Positions 48,501 to 58,593 are shown, counted from the stretch's first letter. The stretch: DNA of 64,000 bases from Owenia fusiformis (GCA_903813345.2 CAIIXF020000007.1:7943730-8007729); one strand, 5' to 3'. A program made the numbers and translations. The notes: generated from the letters alone by a model not told the origin.

Positions 48501-49674
48501 GACTTGTAAATGGAGTGGATGATGACCTTTTCAACTACCGGGGATTACAAATGATTAAACTAAGTACTCATTAATTGGAATAACTAGAAAAAATGTCAAT
48601 TGTAAGCTTTCTCTAAATTAGTAGTTTCGCTGTGTTACAAGTTAGAAAAACGATACTACATTGACATTTCCTCTGAGACTAGGCACATAAAAAGTTTAAA
48701 ATTAGCCCGAGAATATGATTGATTTGCATAACAAGTTTTTTCCTTGACTGACATTATCTGATCTCTATAATCTCACTTGTGGCTTACATTGTAGTGTTAC
48801 TACAATTACCTGGGCTAGTTTTTCTAGTACAGAAATGACATAGGATTTTGCTACATATAATTATTGACCTATCCAGAGGTCAACAGTCATCCAAAGGGAG
48901 TAGTCTTTAAAAATGAAGAACATTAAAAGAATATTATTTGACAGTTCACAGATAATTAAGTCTAGGTCTAACTAACTCCAAAAACTAATATTTCATTAAT
49001 GTTCATCATTCTTAAACTTTTTGTTGCGTAATTATTGTCATTCCAAAACATTATTAACTAGCAATCTGTTGACTGCTCTTTGGCCAATCAAAATACAGTT
49101 TTTCAACTTAGGAGCTAACAAGACTCAATATGAACATCTTTTCAGTCCAATTTGATTTTCTTGTTATTTTCCCTTTGACACTTGCTTTAATCAAAACACT
49201 TTACACACATTTTAGTGGTACAGTGAAAACTAGGGGAACACCTCTGTTAAGGGAACACTTTTCCGAGTCCCAAGACCAACTGACTTAATGTTAAATGAAC
49301 CTCTATAGGTAGAACACCTCCCAAGTGAAACACTAATTAGAGATACCAAAGGAAATCCACTTTGGTTTTACTGTACATGTATTTGATTTAGAAAGGATTT
49401 ACTGTATGAAGTATACAGTATACGTACGAAATACGTTATATAAAAACATACCTGGCAGATCTTTAAGAACTTCGCTGACATGTGAAGTTTCATTGTGGAC
49501 TAGACCTGGAGCAAACAAATGGTCTGTGATTGCGCCCCCATGTAAGACACTGTTGCCTAGCGTCATGTTGGGGATCGTCACTGGAGGAATAGAAGAAGTA
49601 GGTGTGGCTAAACCAGGCATTGTGATGGATACAGGTGACTGGGTGCATGTCGTTGCTCCTGTTAGCATGACATC
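32438..49674 (-). CDS. POU6F: Class VI POU homeodomain transcription factor, 3' part of the gene, with two pairs of alternative exons
   Basis: Ten exons in phase: 49674-49452, 45840-45703, 45462-45283, 44327-44280, 43742-43573, 41255-41118, 38151-37947, one of (37491-37305 or 37254-37077), 34671-34451, one of (32943-32777 or 32577-32438). With 37254-37077 and 32943-32777 this is 1668 nt (555 codons plus stop). The N-terminal part is Q/S/T/P-rich with NAQGQILG and SNGQIIATNLANLA, typical of POU6 activation regions. The POU-specific domain has DEIKEFAKQFKIRRLSLGLT, the YSQSAICRFE recognition helix and ITPKSAQKIKPVLERWM. The homeodomain starts KKRKRRTSFTPQALEFLNEH and has REVIRVWFCNKRQ followed by LKNSIKRLK, which marks class VI (POU6F1/POU6F2, fly pdm3) rather than Oct/Brn classes. 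It would bind DNA in the nucleus. The 5' exons and start codon are beyond the visible exons. Confidence 0.94.
32777..32943 (-). CDS. POU6F: POU6F alternative terminal exon a: homeodomain recognition helix
   Basis: Acceptor tctctctag; 167 nt, phase 1 in, TGA at 32779-32777. Encodes AEMSELSEKLNYDREVIRVW, FCNKRQGLKNSIKRLK and the tail HSFSELASSDHKIF. Confidence 0.94.
33319..33804 (+). mobile_element. Pogo/Tigger-like element expanded by a 65-bp minisatellite
   Basis: Starts CAGTGAAACCTATAAAGTGG, ends near ACGGGTTAAAATTTG, with TA on both sides (33317-33318, 33805-33806). Central ACTGACTCAATGTTAAAGAA as in the other copies; the right half is a tandem array (next entry). Confidence 0.72.
33441..33790 (+). 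repeat. 65-bp minisatellite inside the Tigger-like element
   Basis: Units start AGGTACCAAAGGTGTTCCAC at 33441, 33506, 33571, 33636, 33701 and 33765. The first five intervals are almost identical; the last unit has one deletion and a G-to-C change. Recent expansion, in a POU6F intron. Confidence 0.92.
34451..34671 (-). CDS. POU6F: POU6F exon: end of POU-specific domain, linker, first half of homeodomain
   Basis: Acceptor ccttttcag, donor gtaacc; 221 nt, phase 2 to 1. Encodes FEKLDITPKSAQKIKPVLER, a linker with NLTEFIGSEP, the basic KKRKRRTSFTPQALEFLNEH and FERNTHPSG at the donor. Confidence 0.95.
36270..36425 (-). repeat. Family G repeat, copy 3
   Basis: GGCATTAACATGCATAATG, CACCTGCCATTTGTTACAGA and AGTTTGGAGACCATAACAA as in other copies; ends GATGGTGACAT. 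Confidence 0.65.
37077..37254 (-). CDS. POU6F: POU6F alternative POU-specific exon, distal copy
   Basis: Acceptor attttgacag, donor gtaacc; 178 nt, phase 1 to 2. Encodes TVSNSSESTTVDGINLDEIK, then FAKQFKIRRLSLGLTQTQVG and EGPAYSQSAIC. Only 50 nt (37255-37304) separate it from the proximal copy's donor. Confidence 0.92.
37305..37491 (-). CDS. POU6F: POU6F alternative POU-specific exon, proximal copy
   Basis: Acceptor gtaacttcag, donor gtaata; 187 nt, phase 1 to 2. Encodes CTQTISTLQDSTIVDGVNLD, then FARQFKIRRISLGLTQTQLG and EGPSYSQSAIC. Paralogue of 37077-37254. Confidence 0.92.
37947..38151 (-). CDS. POU6F: POU6F exon: S/T/Q-rich region before the POU domain
   Basis: Acceptor gtttttgcag, donor gtaagt; 205 nt, phase 0 to 1. 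Encodes LPTSAVQLSQASQSHTVPST to NVSQLLP. Both downstream POU-specific exons accept this phase. Confidence 0.86.
39476..39509 (+). repeat. A34 homopolymer
   Basis: Uninterrupted run of 34 A in a POU6F intron; no retroelement body recognised before it. Confidence 0.9.
39595..39795 (-). repeat. Dispersed repeat family C copy
   Basis: TGTAGCCAGCTTTGGCCATG-AGGGGGTTCA at the left, GAACCCCCCTGGCTAAGACC at the right. Confidence 0.6.
39951..40211 (+). repeat. 44-bp minisatellite, six copies
   Basis: Units TTTAGTAAATGAGATAGGCA... ending CCATAGTGTAACC start at 39951, 39995, 40039, 40083, 40127 and 40171. Only the first differs visibly (AGGAAAAT for AGGGAAAT). In a POU6F intron. Confidence 0.93.
40300..40449 (-). 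CDS. POU6F: Possible POU6F cassette exon (150 nt)
   Basis: Acceptor ttcactatag after a pyrimidine-rich stretch; weak donor gtaggc. Exactly 50 codons, phase 0 to 0, matching the exons on either side. Encodes the S/T/P/Q-rich QAASSSVCVSQPSRT... to WPH. Could be a real optional exon or a chance frame next to the 44-bp minisatellite. Confidence 0.4.
41118..41255 (-). CDS. POU6F: POU6F exon: S/T-rich region
   Basis: Acceptor ttttttctag, donor gtaacc; 138 nt, phase 0 to 0. Encodes MMASSLGGTATSTTPSTFLQ to RQLLQTVQ. The leading ATG-ATG could in principle serve an internal start. Confidence 0.83.
42777..42832 (+). repeat. (TATTG)n microsatellite
   Basis: Imperfect pentanucleotide tract of TATTG/CATTG/TATTA units in a POU6F intron. 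Confidence 0.85.
42836..42970 (+). repeat. Dispersed repeat family C copy
   Basis: CAGTGGTCTCCCTAGCATTG to CCCCCTGGCAAAAGCTGGCT-ATGGGCCTG; the end is identical to the copy at 6703-6842. Confidence 0.65.
43148..43325 (+). mobile_element. Pogo/Tigger-like element, 178-bp form
   Basis: CAGTGAAACCTGT at the left and ACAGGTTTTACTT at the right; interior has paired GTGGAACACC/GGTGTTCCAC blocks. Clean TA flanks are not preserved. Confidence 0.65.
43573..43742 (-). CDS. POU6F: POU6F exon: NAQGQILG region
   Basis: Acceptor taatttcag, donor gtgagt; 170 nt, phase 1 to 0. Encodes QTRTTVTEDAISAASHAITT to ITNAQGQILGFAPQ. Confidence 0.87.
44280..44327 (-). CDS. POU6F: POU6F 48-nt exon
   Basis: Acceptor ggctttcag, donor gtaaat; 16 codons, phase 1 to 1. 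Encodes CGAAPQSIQLPPQLI. Symmetric phase means it can be skipped without frame loss. Too short to be seen as an ORF. Confidence 0.65.
44808..44925 (-). repeat. Family G repeat, copy 4
   Basis: AAAAGGCATTAGCATGCAAT, CTACCTGCCATTTGTTACAG and ATAACAGTATGTTACTGATG. Confidence 0.6.
45050..45200 (-). repeat. Family G repeat, copy 5 (degenerate)
   Basis: AATTTGTTACAGACGC, ACACCAACCACCGAACACC, CACAAAAATTAACAATATG. Divergent start. Confidence 0.5.
45283..45462 (-). CDS. POU6F: POU6F exon: NGQIIAT region
   Basis: Acceptor cattttcag, donor gtacaa; 180 nt, phase 1 to 1. Contains GANGQIQLLTTSNGQIIATN, the glutamine-containing motif recurring in POU6 N-termini. Confidence 0.86.
45703..45840 (-). CDS. POU6F: POU6F exon: Q/A/P-rich region
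   Basis: Acceptor ttttatttag, donor gtaatg; 138 nt, phase 1 to 1. Encodes AHNLTSQQIFSQSPVATPQF to PVQQILIPVSTG. Confidence 0.83.
46686..48124 (-). mobile_element. Pearl/HINE-like element, family D, with 600-bp tandem core
   Basis: Ends are exact 14-bp inverted repeats: TATCGCACTTTGAA (46686-46699) and its complement (48111-48124). Read on the minus strand, the element starts with a 7-bp GAA-loop hairpin (GCACTTT-GAA-AAAGTGC), then a (GGGC)n tract (48047-48078), then a core of two units of about 600 bp plus a partial one, with AAAATGGCCGCC motifs. The plan matches families A and B. Each core unit carries several AGGTCA/TGACCT hexamers, including TTCAAGGTCA. Confidence 0.78.
49221..49373 (+). 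mobile_element. Pogo/Tigger-like element, 153-bp form
   Basis: CAGTGAAAACTAGGGGAACA at the left, GGTTTTACTG at the right, TA on both sides (49219-49220, 49374-49375); central CCAACTGACTTAATGTTAAA. Confidence 0.72.
49452..49674 (-). CDS. POU6F: POU6F exon (first visible): S/T/P-rich region
   Basis: Acceptor acattccag, donor gtatgt; 223 nt, phase 0 to 1. Encodes DVMLTGATTCTQSPVSI to VSEVLKDLP. The acceptor and first 34 nt are duplicated upstream (see 49675-49860). Confidence 0.8.
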
Positions 49675-49860
49675 CTGGAATGTACAAAAATATACATGAT
49701 TGATAGAGAGTTTACATATGGGCAAATAAGTGTGACTTAACACTTTAACAGGCATGATGGCTGACGCGGACAAATAGGTACATGTCGTTGCTTCTGTTAG
49801 CATGTCATCCTGGAATGTACAAAAAATATGCGGGCAACTTAAGCACATGTCGTTGCTCAG
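49675..49860 (-). repeat. 135-bp tandem duplication copying a POU6F acceptor and exon start
   Basis: The acceptor and exon start ATTCCAG-GATGTCATGCTAACAG at 49674 recur 135 bp upstream as ATTCCAG-GATGACATGCTAACAG (exon start 49809), and a fragment recurs again near 49838-49860. The 135 nt between the two acceptors stay open in frame. Confidence 0.8.
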
Positions 49861-50296
49861 GTTTGTATGAATTTCCATGAATATAGTATGAATACAATGT
49901 AGGTACAATATCACCAAATAAGATCTAAAACAGCAATGTAAAATCATTGCAAATGGTTACAAAAGTGTAACAATTGTTACAGACTGATACAGAACATAAA
50001 ACACGGACTGCTGTTAAAATAAAATGGAGGCCATACAAAATTATTATGATTTTAGTGACAATGTGAAAACTAGACTCTTGAAGCTGTAGTAAAAACATTA
50101 TACATGTACATGTAGTTCAGAATTATACGAGTATAACTACACAATAATACGTTAATGAGTGATTGTAGAATTAATGTTTATGAATCAACAGTAACTTAAA
50201 CCTGAAAATAATGAACTGCGCCAAAGCCAAATTAAATTTCCAATTAATTTGATGCATTTCAAGAACATGAATGTAAATCGTAACTATTAAAAAATT

Positions 50297-50375
50297 TGAT
50301 ACAGACACAGACTGGCGGATGTTGTCACAAAAAATAGAGACCGTAACAATATGTCACCACTTTTGGTGGTGACTT
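50297..50375 (-). repeat. Family G repeat, partial copy 6
   Basis: GATACAGACACAGACTGG, AGAGACCGTAACAATATGTC and the terminal hairpin GTCACCACTTTTGGTGGTGAC. Confidence 0.6.
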
Positions 50376-50587
50376 GAAAACCAATCAAGACTAAAAAGGT
50401 ATTTCTCCAATGAATGTCTATGATATAAGCACTACAAATAACTATGTTGTTTGTTTTAATAGATCACAGCCTCACGATTTCAAGGGGTGAGGTCAACACA
50501 TAACGATTGCCTGTAACCCTAAATTATATTTCTGAGAGAATCAAGGGAAAATCAATGTTAATTGGTGAAGGGTAGATATAAATCCGA

Positions 50588-51388
50588 AACTAGATAACGG
50601 CAACTCCGCGGAGTAGCAAATCCCAACGAACAAAATATCAATTACCGAATTCCAATCAATTATACTCATTACTTTGGTTGAAAATGAAAAAATTAGATTT
50701 TAGAATTGCAAATTCCTGCAAAGCAGCCATTTTGAATTTTCTGAGGTACAAATCTGAAAAATAATACCATAATTGTGATCTACTTTAAAATTCCTTTAAT
50801 TTGAGTATAATATAGCCATACTTTGAAGGGATCGAAAAATTATTGCGAAATCGTACATTAGACGGCCATTTTGAATTTTACGAGGCTCGAATCAGAAAAA
50901 AGATACAATATTTGCAATCTACTCTTAATTGCCTTTCATTTGAGTATAATAAAGCTATACTTCAGAAAGATCTAAAAATAAGCGAAAATTTGTTTTCCTG
51001 TCCCCCCATACATGGCCCCTGGGGGTCAGGATGAAAAACACGGAATATATGTGAAATAGATAAATGTTGTGAATACACTACCAAAATTTCAAACAATAAT
51101 ATTAATTACTTTGGTTTAGAATGAAAATTTTTAAAGCGGCGGCCATCTTGAAAAAATTTTTTTTTGCGTAAAACTATTCACCAATATACATCTTTCCACT
51201 AAATATGAAGAAAATCTGTCAACTAGTATTTGAGTTATCTTCCGGACAGACGGACGGACTGACTGACTGACTGACTGACTGACTGACGGACTGACGGACA
51301 GACGGACGGACGGACGGACGGACGGACGGACGGAAGGACGGACGGAGGGCTTCACTATATCCCTAACGAACTTCGTTCGTTGGGATAA
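50588..51388 (-). repeat. Pearl/DINE-1-like element, family A, copy 2 (inverted)
   Basis: Full-length minus-strand copy of the element at 985-1725: starts AACTAGATAACGGCAACTCC, ends TAACGAACTTCGTTCGTTGG-GATAAT. The (GGAC)n tract at about 51245-51345 is longer than in copy 1. About 15 extra bases lie near 51001-51018. Confidence 0.8.
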
Positions 51389-51745
51389 TGAAGTTTAATC
51401 ACATTTTAGGATAAAACATTGATCGAGTCCCTGGTTGCCCCCTTTTGTTTACACATTGTTAGACAAATCAATTAAATTCAGATAATTAGCTATTTAATCC
51501 TCAGGGAAAAAGTTATTTGTTTATACTTTACAAATATGAGATAAAGGTCATGCATGACAGTTTTCATCGGATATTGTTCTCAGATATTTTGATGATTTGA
51601 TTTAGACTGTTTGCTCTTCATATTAAATCTAAACAATACTACTAATTACAAGATTTGTTTTCCAGATCTATACTGGCTGTAATAAGATAATCAGTGATTA
51701 AGAATAAGATCTAGGTATTGTACTAAAGCAGAGAATTTTATAATA

Positions 51746-51895
51746 CAGTGAGACCTGTGTAAGTGGAACACCTTTGGTACTTCTAAAATGTTCCACTCTA
51801 ACGTCATGGGATTCTGAAAGTGTTCCACTTGTGTAGGTGTTCTCCTTACAGAGATGTTCCACTATCCGAGGTGTTCCACTTAACAGGTTTTACTG
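51746..51895 (+). mobile_element. Pogo/Tigger-like element, 150-bp form
   Basis: CAGTGAGACCTGTGTAAGTG at the left, TAACAGGTTTTACTG at the right, with TA on both sides (51744-51745, 51896-51897). Confidence 0.75.
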
Positions 51896-52149
51896 TACTC
51901 ATTTTATATTACTCATAAATAACTATATAACATGTCTGCAAACTAAAGGCCCCATATGACAACAGTACTAAAATAATAAAACAAGAGTTCACAGGTTTTC
52001 AATCATTCTTAGTCCTTTGATTCTCTAATTTCATTTTATGAGGCAATTCAGCACATTTTTATGACCAATTATTGCTTTTTTCTAGCACGTAAGAGTACTG
52101 TTATTGCCAATGCTTTCTTGACACCTTTTGGAATACTCAATACCAACTG

Positions 52150-52340
52150 ATTCATCAGCTGGGGGGGGGGTCCACCTTTGAAAAGGTCCAGAGGGGGGGG
52201 GGTTCACTTTTGAGTATTTTGGCCCTAAATCACTTGAGAGCACAAATGCTTAGAGTGGTGAAAAATGCACATTCTTTAAGAATTTTGGGCCGGGGGGGGG
52301 GGGCTGCCTGCCCCCCCCACCCAATGGCTACAGGCCTGAC
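52150..52340 (+). repeat. Dispersed repeat family C copy, G-rich
   Basis: G9-G12 runs alternate with TTTTGAGTATTTTGGCCC; ends CCCAATGGCTACAGGCCTGAC. The G runs could form G-quadruplexes. Confidence 0.6.
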
Positions 52341-53970
52341 TATGCACAATTGAAGCCAATGATCTGTTAATGGGTATCTGGATTTCATAAGGTGTCAGTA
52401 CATATTATCTGACTAGTCATAATCACAGCCTATCAGTCAATAATTAATTTTCTTTAGCTGTGTCAGATTATTCTTGGAGAAGAAAGATTAATTACAGAAA
52501 TTGAGTTCTAATGTCACCTTAGTCATGTAAATATCAAATATTGTTTCCTCAAATCTGGAAATGAAACAATGTTCAATTGATTTTCTCGCAATTTAATATA
52601 ATGTAAAGTCAAAACCAGAATGAAACACTTGATTTTCAGGGATTTTAACACCATTTTAAGCCAAAACCGGAATAAAATAGTTTTGGGGATTTTAAAACAA
52701 TCTGAAATAGGTAAAACTTGAATGGAGAATAGCATTTTTTTTTTTATCAAACACCTGACTCTGTGATTTTCTCCATAATAGAAGTAAAATGTACATGGAA
52801 TCATTGCTATTTCATCTTGAAAGAGTCACTTCTATTGACCTCTATATCTTAATTTATTTTAACATACAGACAACTCTCCATTGCACTTTATGTTCACTCT
52901 ACCCTTTGCATTCGTTCTACTTTGCATTCGTTCCACTCGCTTCTTAAAAAGAGAGCTTTGTCTTAAGGTAGTTTATAACTAGACTCTGCATGCAGTTTGC
53001 AGGGTATGTTCATTCTACTTAATCATTTTGCTTAATTATGTATTTATTACCATTAGCTGATTTGTTTTAACTTGCAGGAATTGGACTAACATTAAGATTT
53101 CTTATTGTTTTCTATAAAGAAACCAAACTGATATAATAAAACTAAAGTACATTTTTACTATATACCAAAGGAATTAGACTCTGTCGATATCTTTTATCTA
53201 ATTTAAAATTATAGCAGCGAGACAGCAGAAAGGACAAATATGAATCTACATGTAATTCAATTAAAAAATGTTTTGCCTATTCTGCGTCCATTTCTCTCAA
53301 ATATCACAAAGATTTGTGTAATTCAATTGCACATGCATCTCCAGGCGTTACTATGGCAATATCCTTTAAGACAATAGAAATGCAATCGTAATTCATCGGA
53401 AAGAGTAATAACACTTTGATCTGCAAGAGTGAGCCACTCTTTGGGGACTGATCAATTTCAATATCTCACCCCACCAGTCATACACGAGTGCTACCAAATA
53501 TAATTTATGTATTCACAAGGAGCTAATTAATCAACTTAACTTCGACAACCATGAACTGAAACATCAAGTTCAATTTTGTTATGAGTTTGAATTGGGAATT
53601 AAAATTCTGGTAAAAGTACAGAATTTAAGAGATTATGAAGTAAATGTTTATCATAAAGATATATTGGTGTTAAAAAAAATGTAAAAATTAGTATTTTCTT
53701 TGAATTCATTTTTTCAGTTTTTCATGAGGAATAATGACATCATAATGTTAACAGATTGTAAAAAACTGGTCATTTATTTTATTTTGGTTAACTCCCAACT
53801 CCCGTGGGACAAAATCTAAAAATGCTGATTTGTCATTAACTTTGAAAATCAACATTTTTCACATTCAAATTGTCCATTTACTCCCCTCTCCTAAGTAACC
53901 CAACACAAAATTTTCATACATGTGAGAATAGATTAATAAAAAGACAAACTAACCTCAAACTAACCGCAAA

Positions 53971-54569
53971 TGTACAATAACTTCAATCATCTGTCTATAT
54001 TTCTAAAGTGTGCAAATGTACAATAACTTCAATCATCTATCTATATTTCTAAATTGTGCATATGTACAATAACTTCAATCATCTGTCTATATTTCTAAAG
54101 TGTGCAAATGTACAATAACTTCAATCATCTATCTATATTTATGAATTGTGCAAATGTACAATAACTTCAATCATCTGTCTATATTTCTAAAGTGTGCAAA
54201 TGTACAATAACTTCAATCATCTATCTATATTTCTAAATTGTGCATATGTACAATAACTTCAATCATCTGTCTATATTTCTAAAGTGTGCAAATGTACAAT
54301 AACTTCAATCATCTGTCTATATTTCTAAAGTGTGCAAATGTACAATAACTTCAATCATCTATCTATATTTATGAATTGCGCAAATGTACAATAACTTCAA
54401 TCATCTGTCTATATTTCTAAAGTGTGCAAATGTACAATAACTTCAATCATCTATCTATATTTCTAAATTGTGCATATGTACAATAACTTCAATCATCTGT
54501 CTATATTTCTAAAGTGTGCAAATGTACAATTAACTTCAATCATCCACCTATATTTCTAAATTGTACAAA
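53971..54569 (+). repeat. 46-bp satellite array, 13 units, higher-order structure
   Basis: Units TGTACAATAACTTCAATCAT... start at 53971 and every 46 bp to 54523. Variant A has CTGTC...AAAGTGTGCAAA, B has CTATC...AAATTGTGCATA, D has CTATC...ATGAATTGTGCAAA. The order is A B A D A B A A D A B A plus a degenerate last unit. No spacer-like unique sequence, so not a CRISPR array. Confidence 0.95.
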
Positions 54570-57500
54570 TGTACAATAATTTCCAAGAGAGAGTAATTTA
54601 TTGGCTCATGACCTGAACACTAAAGTTGACATTCAGACTCTCATCTCAAAGGACTTCAAGTCATAGCAGTAAGCTCAAATCAATTATTCTGAAAAAGCTT
54701 TCACAGTTCAGGCCATCAAACCAAATGAATGCATAAATTCCAATTTATTTCACTGGGATGTGATAGAAAGGCGAATTATTCAGTCTCGGGAGATAGGAAT
54801 ATTTACCAAGCCGGACATTTGATAATCATATTCTGTATGTACCATTGCTCCATGAATACTTCTGAGTGAATTCAAAAAATTGTTTCTGACGTGGACTTTT
54901 TCCAGAGGCAGAATATGTCTAATTGCTAACAGTCGGAGAAAAACATAGTTATTTTGTTTGTTAAATAAATGTTGATTTCCAAATAAAATTCAAGTGATAG
55001 TCAATCAAAATTTTCTTATTTCATTATATGGGGATGGAGGGGGGCGGGCTGAAATCATTACATAATTTTGACATAATATATATTTTTGGTTACATTTCTG
55101 GTTATATCTCTTGAAAAATGAGAACAAAACATCACGAATTAGATAGATATTATACCTCTAATTGCATATTTTCTCGTTTGTATGATATCTGGCATTTTCT
55201 CGATCTTCTCTTCATGTCATGCAACAGAAAACTGCTCGAGGGGCCATTTCAAATTGAAAAAATATCTCAATATGGCAATTCTAATTAATCATTTAAAGTA
55301 TAGATATAGAAACTTTGCTTTAAATTGGGTTCGAACATTAGCAAGTAGCGTGCAGAAGGTATGGCACATAAAATATATTTGAGAATAGCTTTCCTATAAT
55401 GAAATAATTATCATTTAGACACCATCCCTATTGATATTAGAATATTTACTCAGAGCTTACATTGTAATTAAAATATTTCAATATCTGTAAAACACAGGAA
55501 AAGTAATCCAGATAAAAGTGATATTACTGTAATACTCTTGTAGATTATGAACAACACTTGAATTACTCAATATGCACTTCACAAATCTATTTTGAGAAGT
55601 GTCCTTATTAAGTGGACAACGCCAGTCTAATCAGGCCATAATTAGAGAGGACAAAAATGCATGAGGATATAAAAGGTGAATTGTATTGAAGGAATCACTT
55701 AGGCAAGATAGCGTGCAAATGACAGTTTGGATGAAATGTAATTTCCCAATACAGCTAAACTCCCCTTACTCATTATGCCAGTGAAATGGGGAATAATGAA
55801 ATTTATGGAAATGAGCTCCTTGACAGGCAAAACACGTCTCATCTAGTTATCTTCTATTGGAAGCTCTATCTACTGAGCATAACTAATGAAAGGGCGACCA
55901 TCTTAGACATTCTTTCTTGGTGAATACTTTTGATTATTGGCTCTGTCATGATCACATTCAATGTCTACTGATTAACAGCCCCTCCTTTATTTTATCATTT
56001 TCTTCATGTTCAGTTTTGTCTTTTACATCCCCCCTCATCTCCTGTAAAAATCATTATTAAATTTCTTTAAAGGAAGACTGCTAAGTCCCCATTCTATCTA
56101 TAGAATAAAAATTACAGGTATTCAAAATTCCGAACTACAGGTAACAAAAATTTAGAATTACGGAAATAATTCATACTGAATGAAATAATACCGACTCCAA
56201 TGTAACAGTCAGATGAAAAAGATCATGAAAAACTTTAACATCCTGATTTCTACTTAAAAAAATGTGTTCCCCTTCAGCTCTTAGCCTTTATATGATCTAC
56301 TGGCAATCTGGATCCAATAAAAGCTTAATGCAAGATTTCTATCAAATCTAGATCAGGTTTGTCCGAATCCAAATAACAAATGAAAGTATATATAGAAACT
56401 ATACATAATCATGATGATTCGTACTTCTTTAGCCTTTTTGGCAATTCTTAATTTAGAGCGCAGGTCAATGTCACTCCTATTTGTTACAACTGATCACTTT
56501 CATCATATTTGCTTTTTTATCATGACCACTTGGGGGTTATGGGAGTTGAAATGAACAAGAATATTCACCTAACTTTATTAATTCAAAGCTAAAGTCTCTG
56601 AAGCATATTTCTTATAAATGATTGATACAAGCCCCTTTGATCAAAATCATTTTAAACATAAGGAAGGTATGGTAGCCCGATCAGAGCATGAAATTGTGTA
56701 AAACATTTTGTTATTCCTTTCGTCTCTTCTACGTATTGATTTTACTCTTAGAAATCCTCAATTATTGAGCTTACGGCTGAATATATTCGGAAATAATGAG
56801 CTTACACGAAATAAATTCTAAGTTTATGAGAAAAGACTTTCCGAACAATAAATCCCAGGTTTCATTTTCTCATAAAATCTAGGAAGTTCCGACCAGATAC
56901 CCGGATGTTTATGCTGATTTTATTCCCCAAGTGGCATAATATAAACAGGCCTTAAAACATATAGCTCTGTGTGTTTTGCTTTCTTGATGTATTCTGAAGT
57001 ATAGGAAACGTGTTACATAGTTTTTCCATTAATTATGAAATTATGATCATGTCTGCAAGCGCTGAACATTAATGTATATACGATGGGTGATCAAAAAATG
57101 CGTCCATTACCTATTGATCACCCCTTGTAACATCCACAAATAATTCCAATTTTACGATTTTATGCAAATGGCATCCACTGAAGTAATGAGGGAAATTATG
57201 CTCATTTATGCCATAAAATATGCCTCAATGGCTTTACAATATTAGAAACTCGAGACGTAGCATTTCAATTAGAGCAAAAAACTCAATCAAAATGCAATTT
57301 TAGCCTGATTAATACTCCTAATAAGTAGACGTAGAAAAATAGTTGGAAAAAAACATATGAGACTTGTCAGTATAGAAAACCTTAAATCATATTATCAAAC
57401 AGAACTTAAAAAACTCATTTGTAAGACTATAAATATCCTCGTTTAATATATCCTACTTTGAATCTTGATCTCAGCCAATTTTCTGTTACAGATCGGAAAG

Positions 57501-58017
57501 TCTAGCAAACAGGATGAATATAATTAGTTAGATCCTTTTTGTCTTAGAAGAAGAGAATGACGATAAATCAAGGAGGTTAATGCCTGCCTTGTAATTAGAT
57601 GGTCCCGTTAAGTGATGTATAGCCAAGATTAAATCATTATAATGGCCTTAATGTACATTCTTATGGGGGAATTTGTCTTCACAAGGGCAATATCATGTTA
57701 CAATTCATGACGTTTCATCATTCTTTTATAATGTCACTTATTTTTTAGCAGAAGTGTATATTAGTAACCATTCAGCAAAATTAACATCTTAGTTACACGC
57801 TTTTGGGAGGATGGCCGACTAATATTTCTATTTATTTTACAGATAATGATGGACTTTTAAAATAAATATATTTAAAACAAAGTAAGTTCAAACCCCACTG
57901 CATCTATCAAACCATGTTATTATTCAAAGATATCATGAAGAAATTGATAAAATTCTTGAAACATGCTCTAAATAGGCAATGGTAATACCAGCTAGGACCT
58001 TATCGCTGATCCAATTG

Positions 58018-58194
58018 AACATCCATCAGACATACAGACAGAGGCATCCTCTATATCCCTAACAAACATTATTCAATACGATACTGTACTTCTACTTGAT
58101 TTGGTAGCCAAGTCTGCCAAATTAAGTAGCCGCCAAATGTTCAAAACAGCAAATCTGCCAAAATAAACAGTGCCAAATTAAGTAGAAGTATAGT
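58018..58194 (+). repeat. Family A end fragment plus a 22-bp inverted repeat
   Basis: 58018-58075 resembles the inverted 5' end of family A (CAGACAGAGGC, CTATATCCCTAACAAAC). Next to it ACTGTACTTCTACTTGATTTGG (58083-58104) pairs with CCAAATTAAGTAGAAGTATAGT (58173-58194), making a 112-bp hairpin element. Confidence 0.6.
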
Positions 58195-58593
58195 AATAAG
58201 CAATCTATACAAATGCTGTATCTGAAATTATACCAGATGAACAGTCAGATTCTGTCAACTTCTTATATGGGGAAAATGTCAAGTTTATTGAATGTGCAAT
58301 GATAAATTGAGAGCATTGGGTCGGATCAGACAATAATTGGGAATGAAGTGGCAGATAATGTGTCAGCTGGCCGAGGGATTAAATCTACGAACATTTTTGT
58401 TAGAAAAATGTTGACTTTTTTGATAGGTTAAAATAGATCAAACCAAAATTGATCGACTGAAGGAATCTCATCTGAAAAGATCATCCCATGAAAGGAATGT
58501 CACGGTAGTCATATTTTGAAATGAAGAAGAGGGAAAAAGCAAGAGCTCAAGTGTTGTTTTTTTGAATAACTTTACATAGGGGTAATGACTCAG

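Noticed and set aside
50843-51034. ORFs at 1273-1470 (-) and 50843-51034 (+) encoding nearly the same peptide (MRNRTLDGHFEFYEARIR)
   Set aside because: Similarity is explained by two inverted copies of the family A element; no start context, splice or domain support.
51131-51355. ORF with SVRPSVRPSVR repeats (also 924-1145)
   Set aside because: It is the translated (GTCC/GGAC)n tract of a family A repeat, not a gene.
53971-54569. Possible CRISPR array
   Set aside because: The units are contiguous tandem repeats with no unique spacers, in a eukaryotic genome. The same applies to 39951-40211 and 33441-33790.
57084-57124. Hairpin TGGGTGATCAA / TTGATCACCCC
   Set aside because: Short stem, no second copy seen here and no flanking duplication; too little to call an element or RNA gene.
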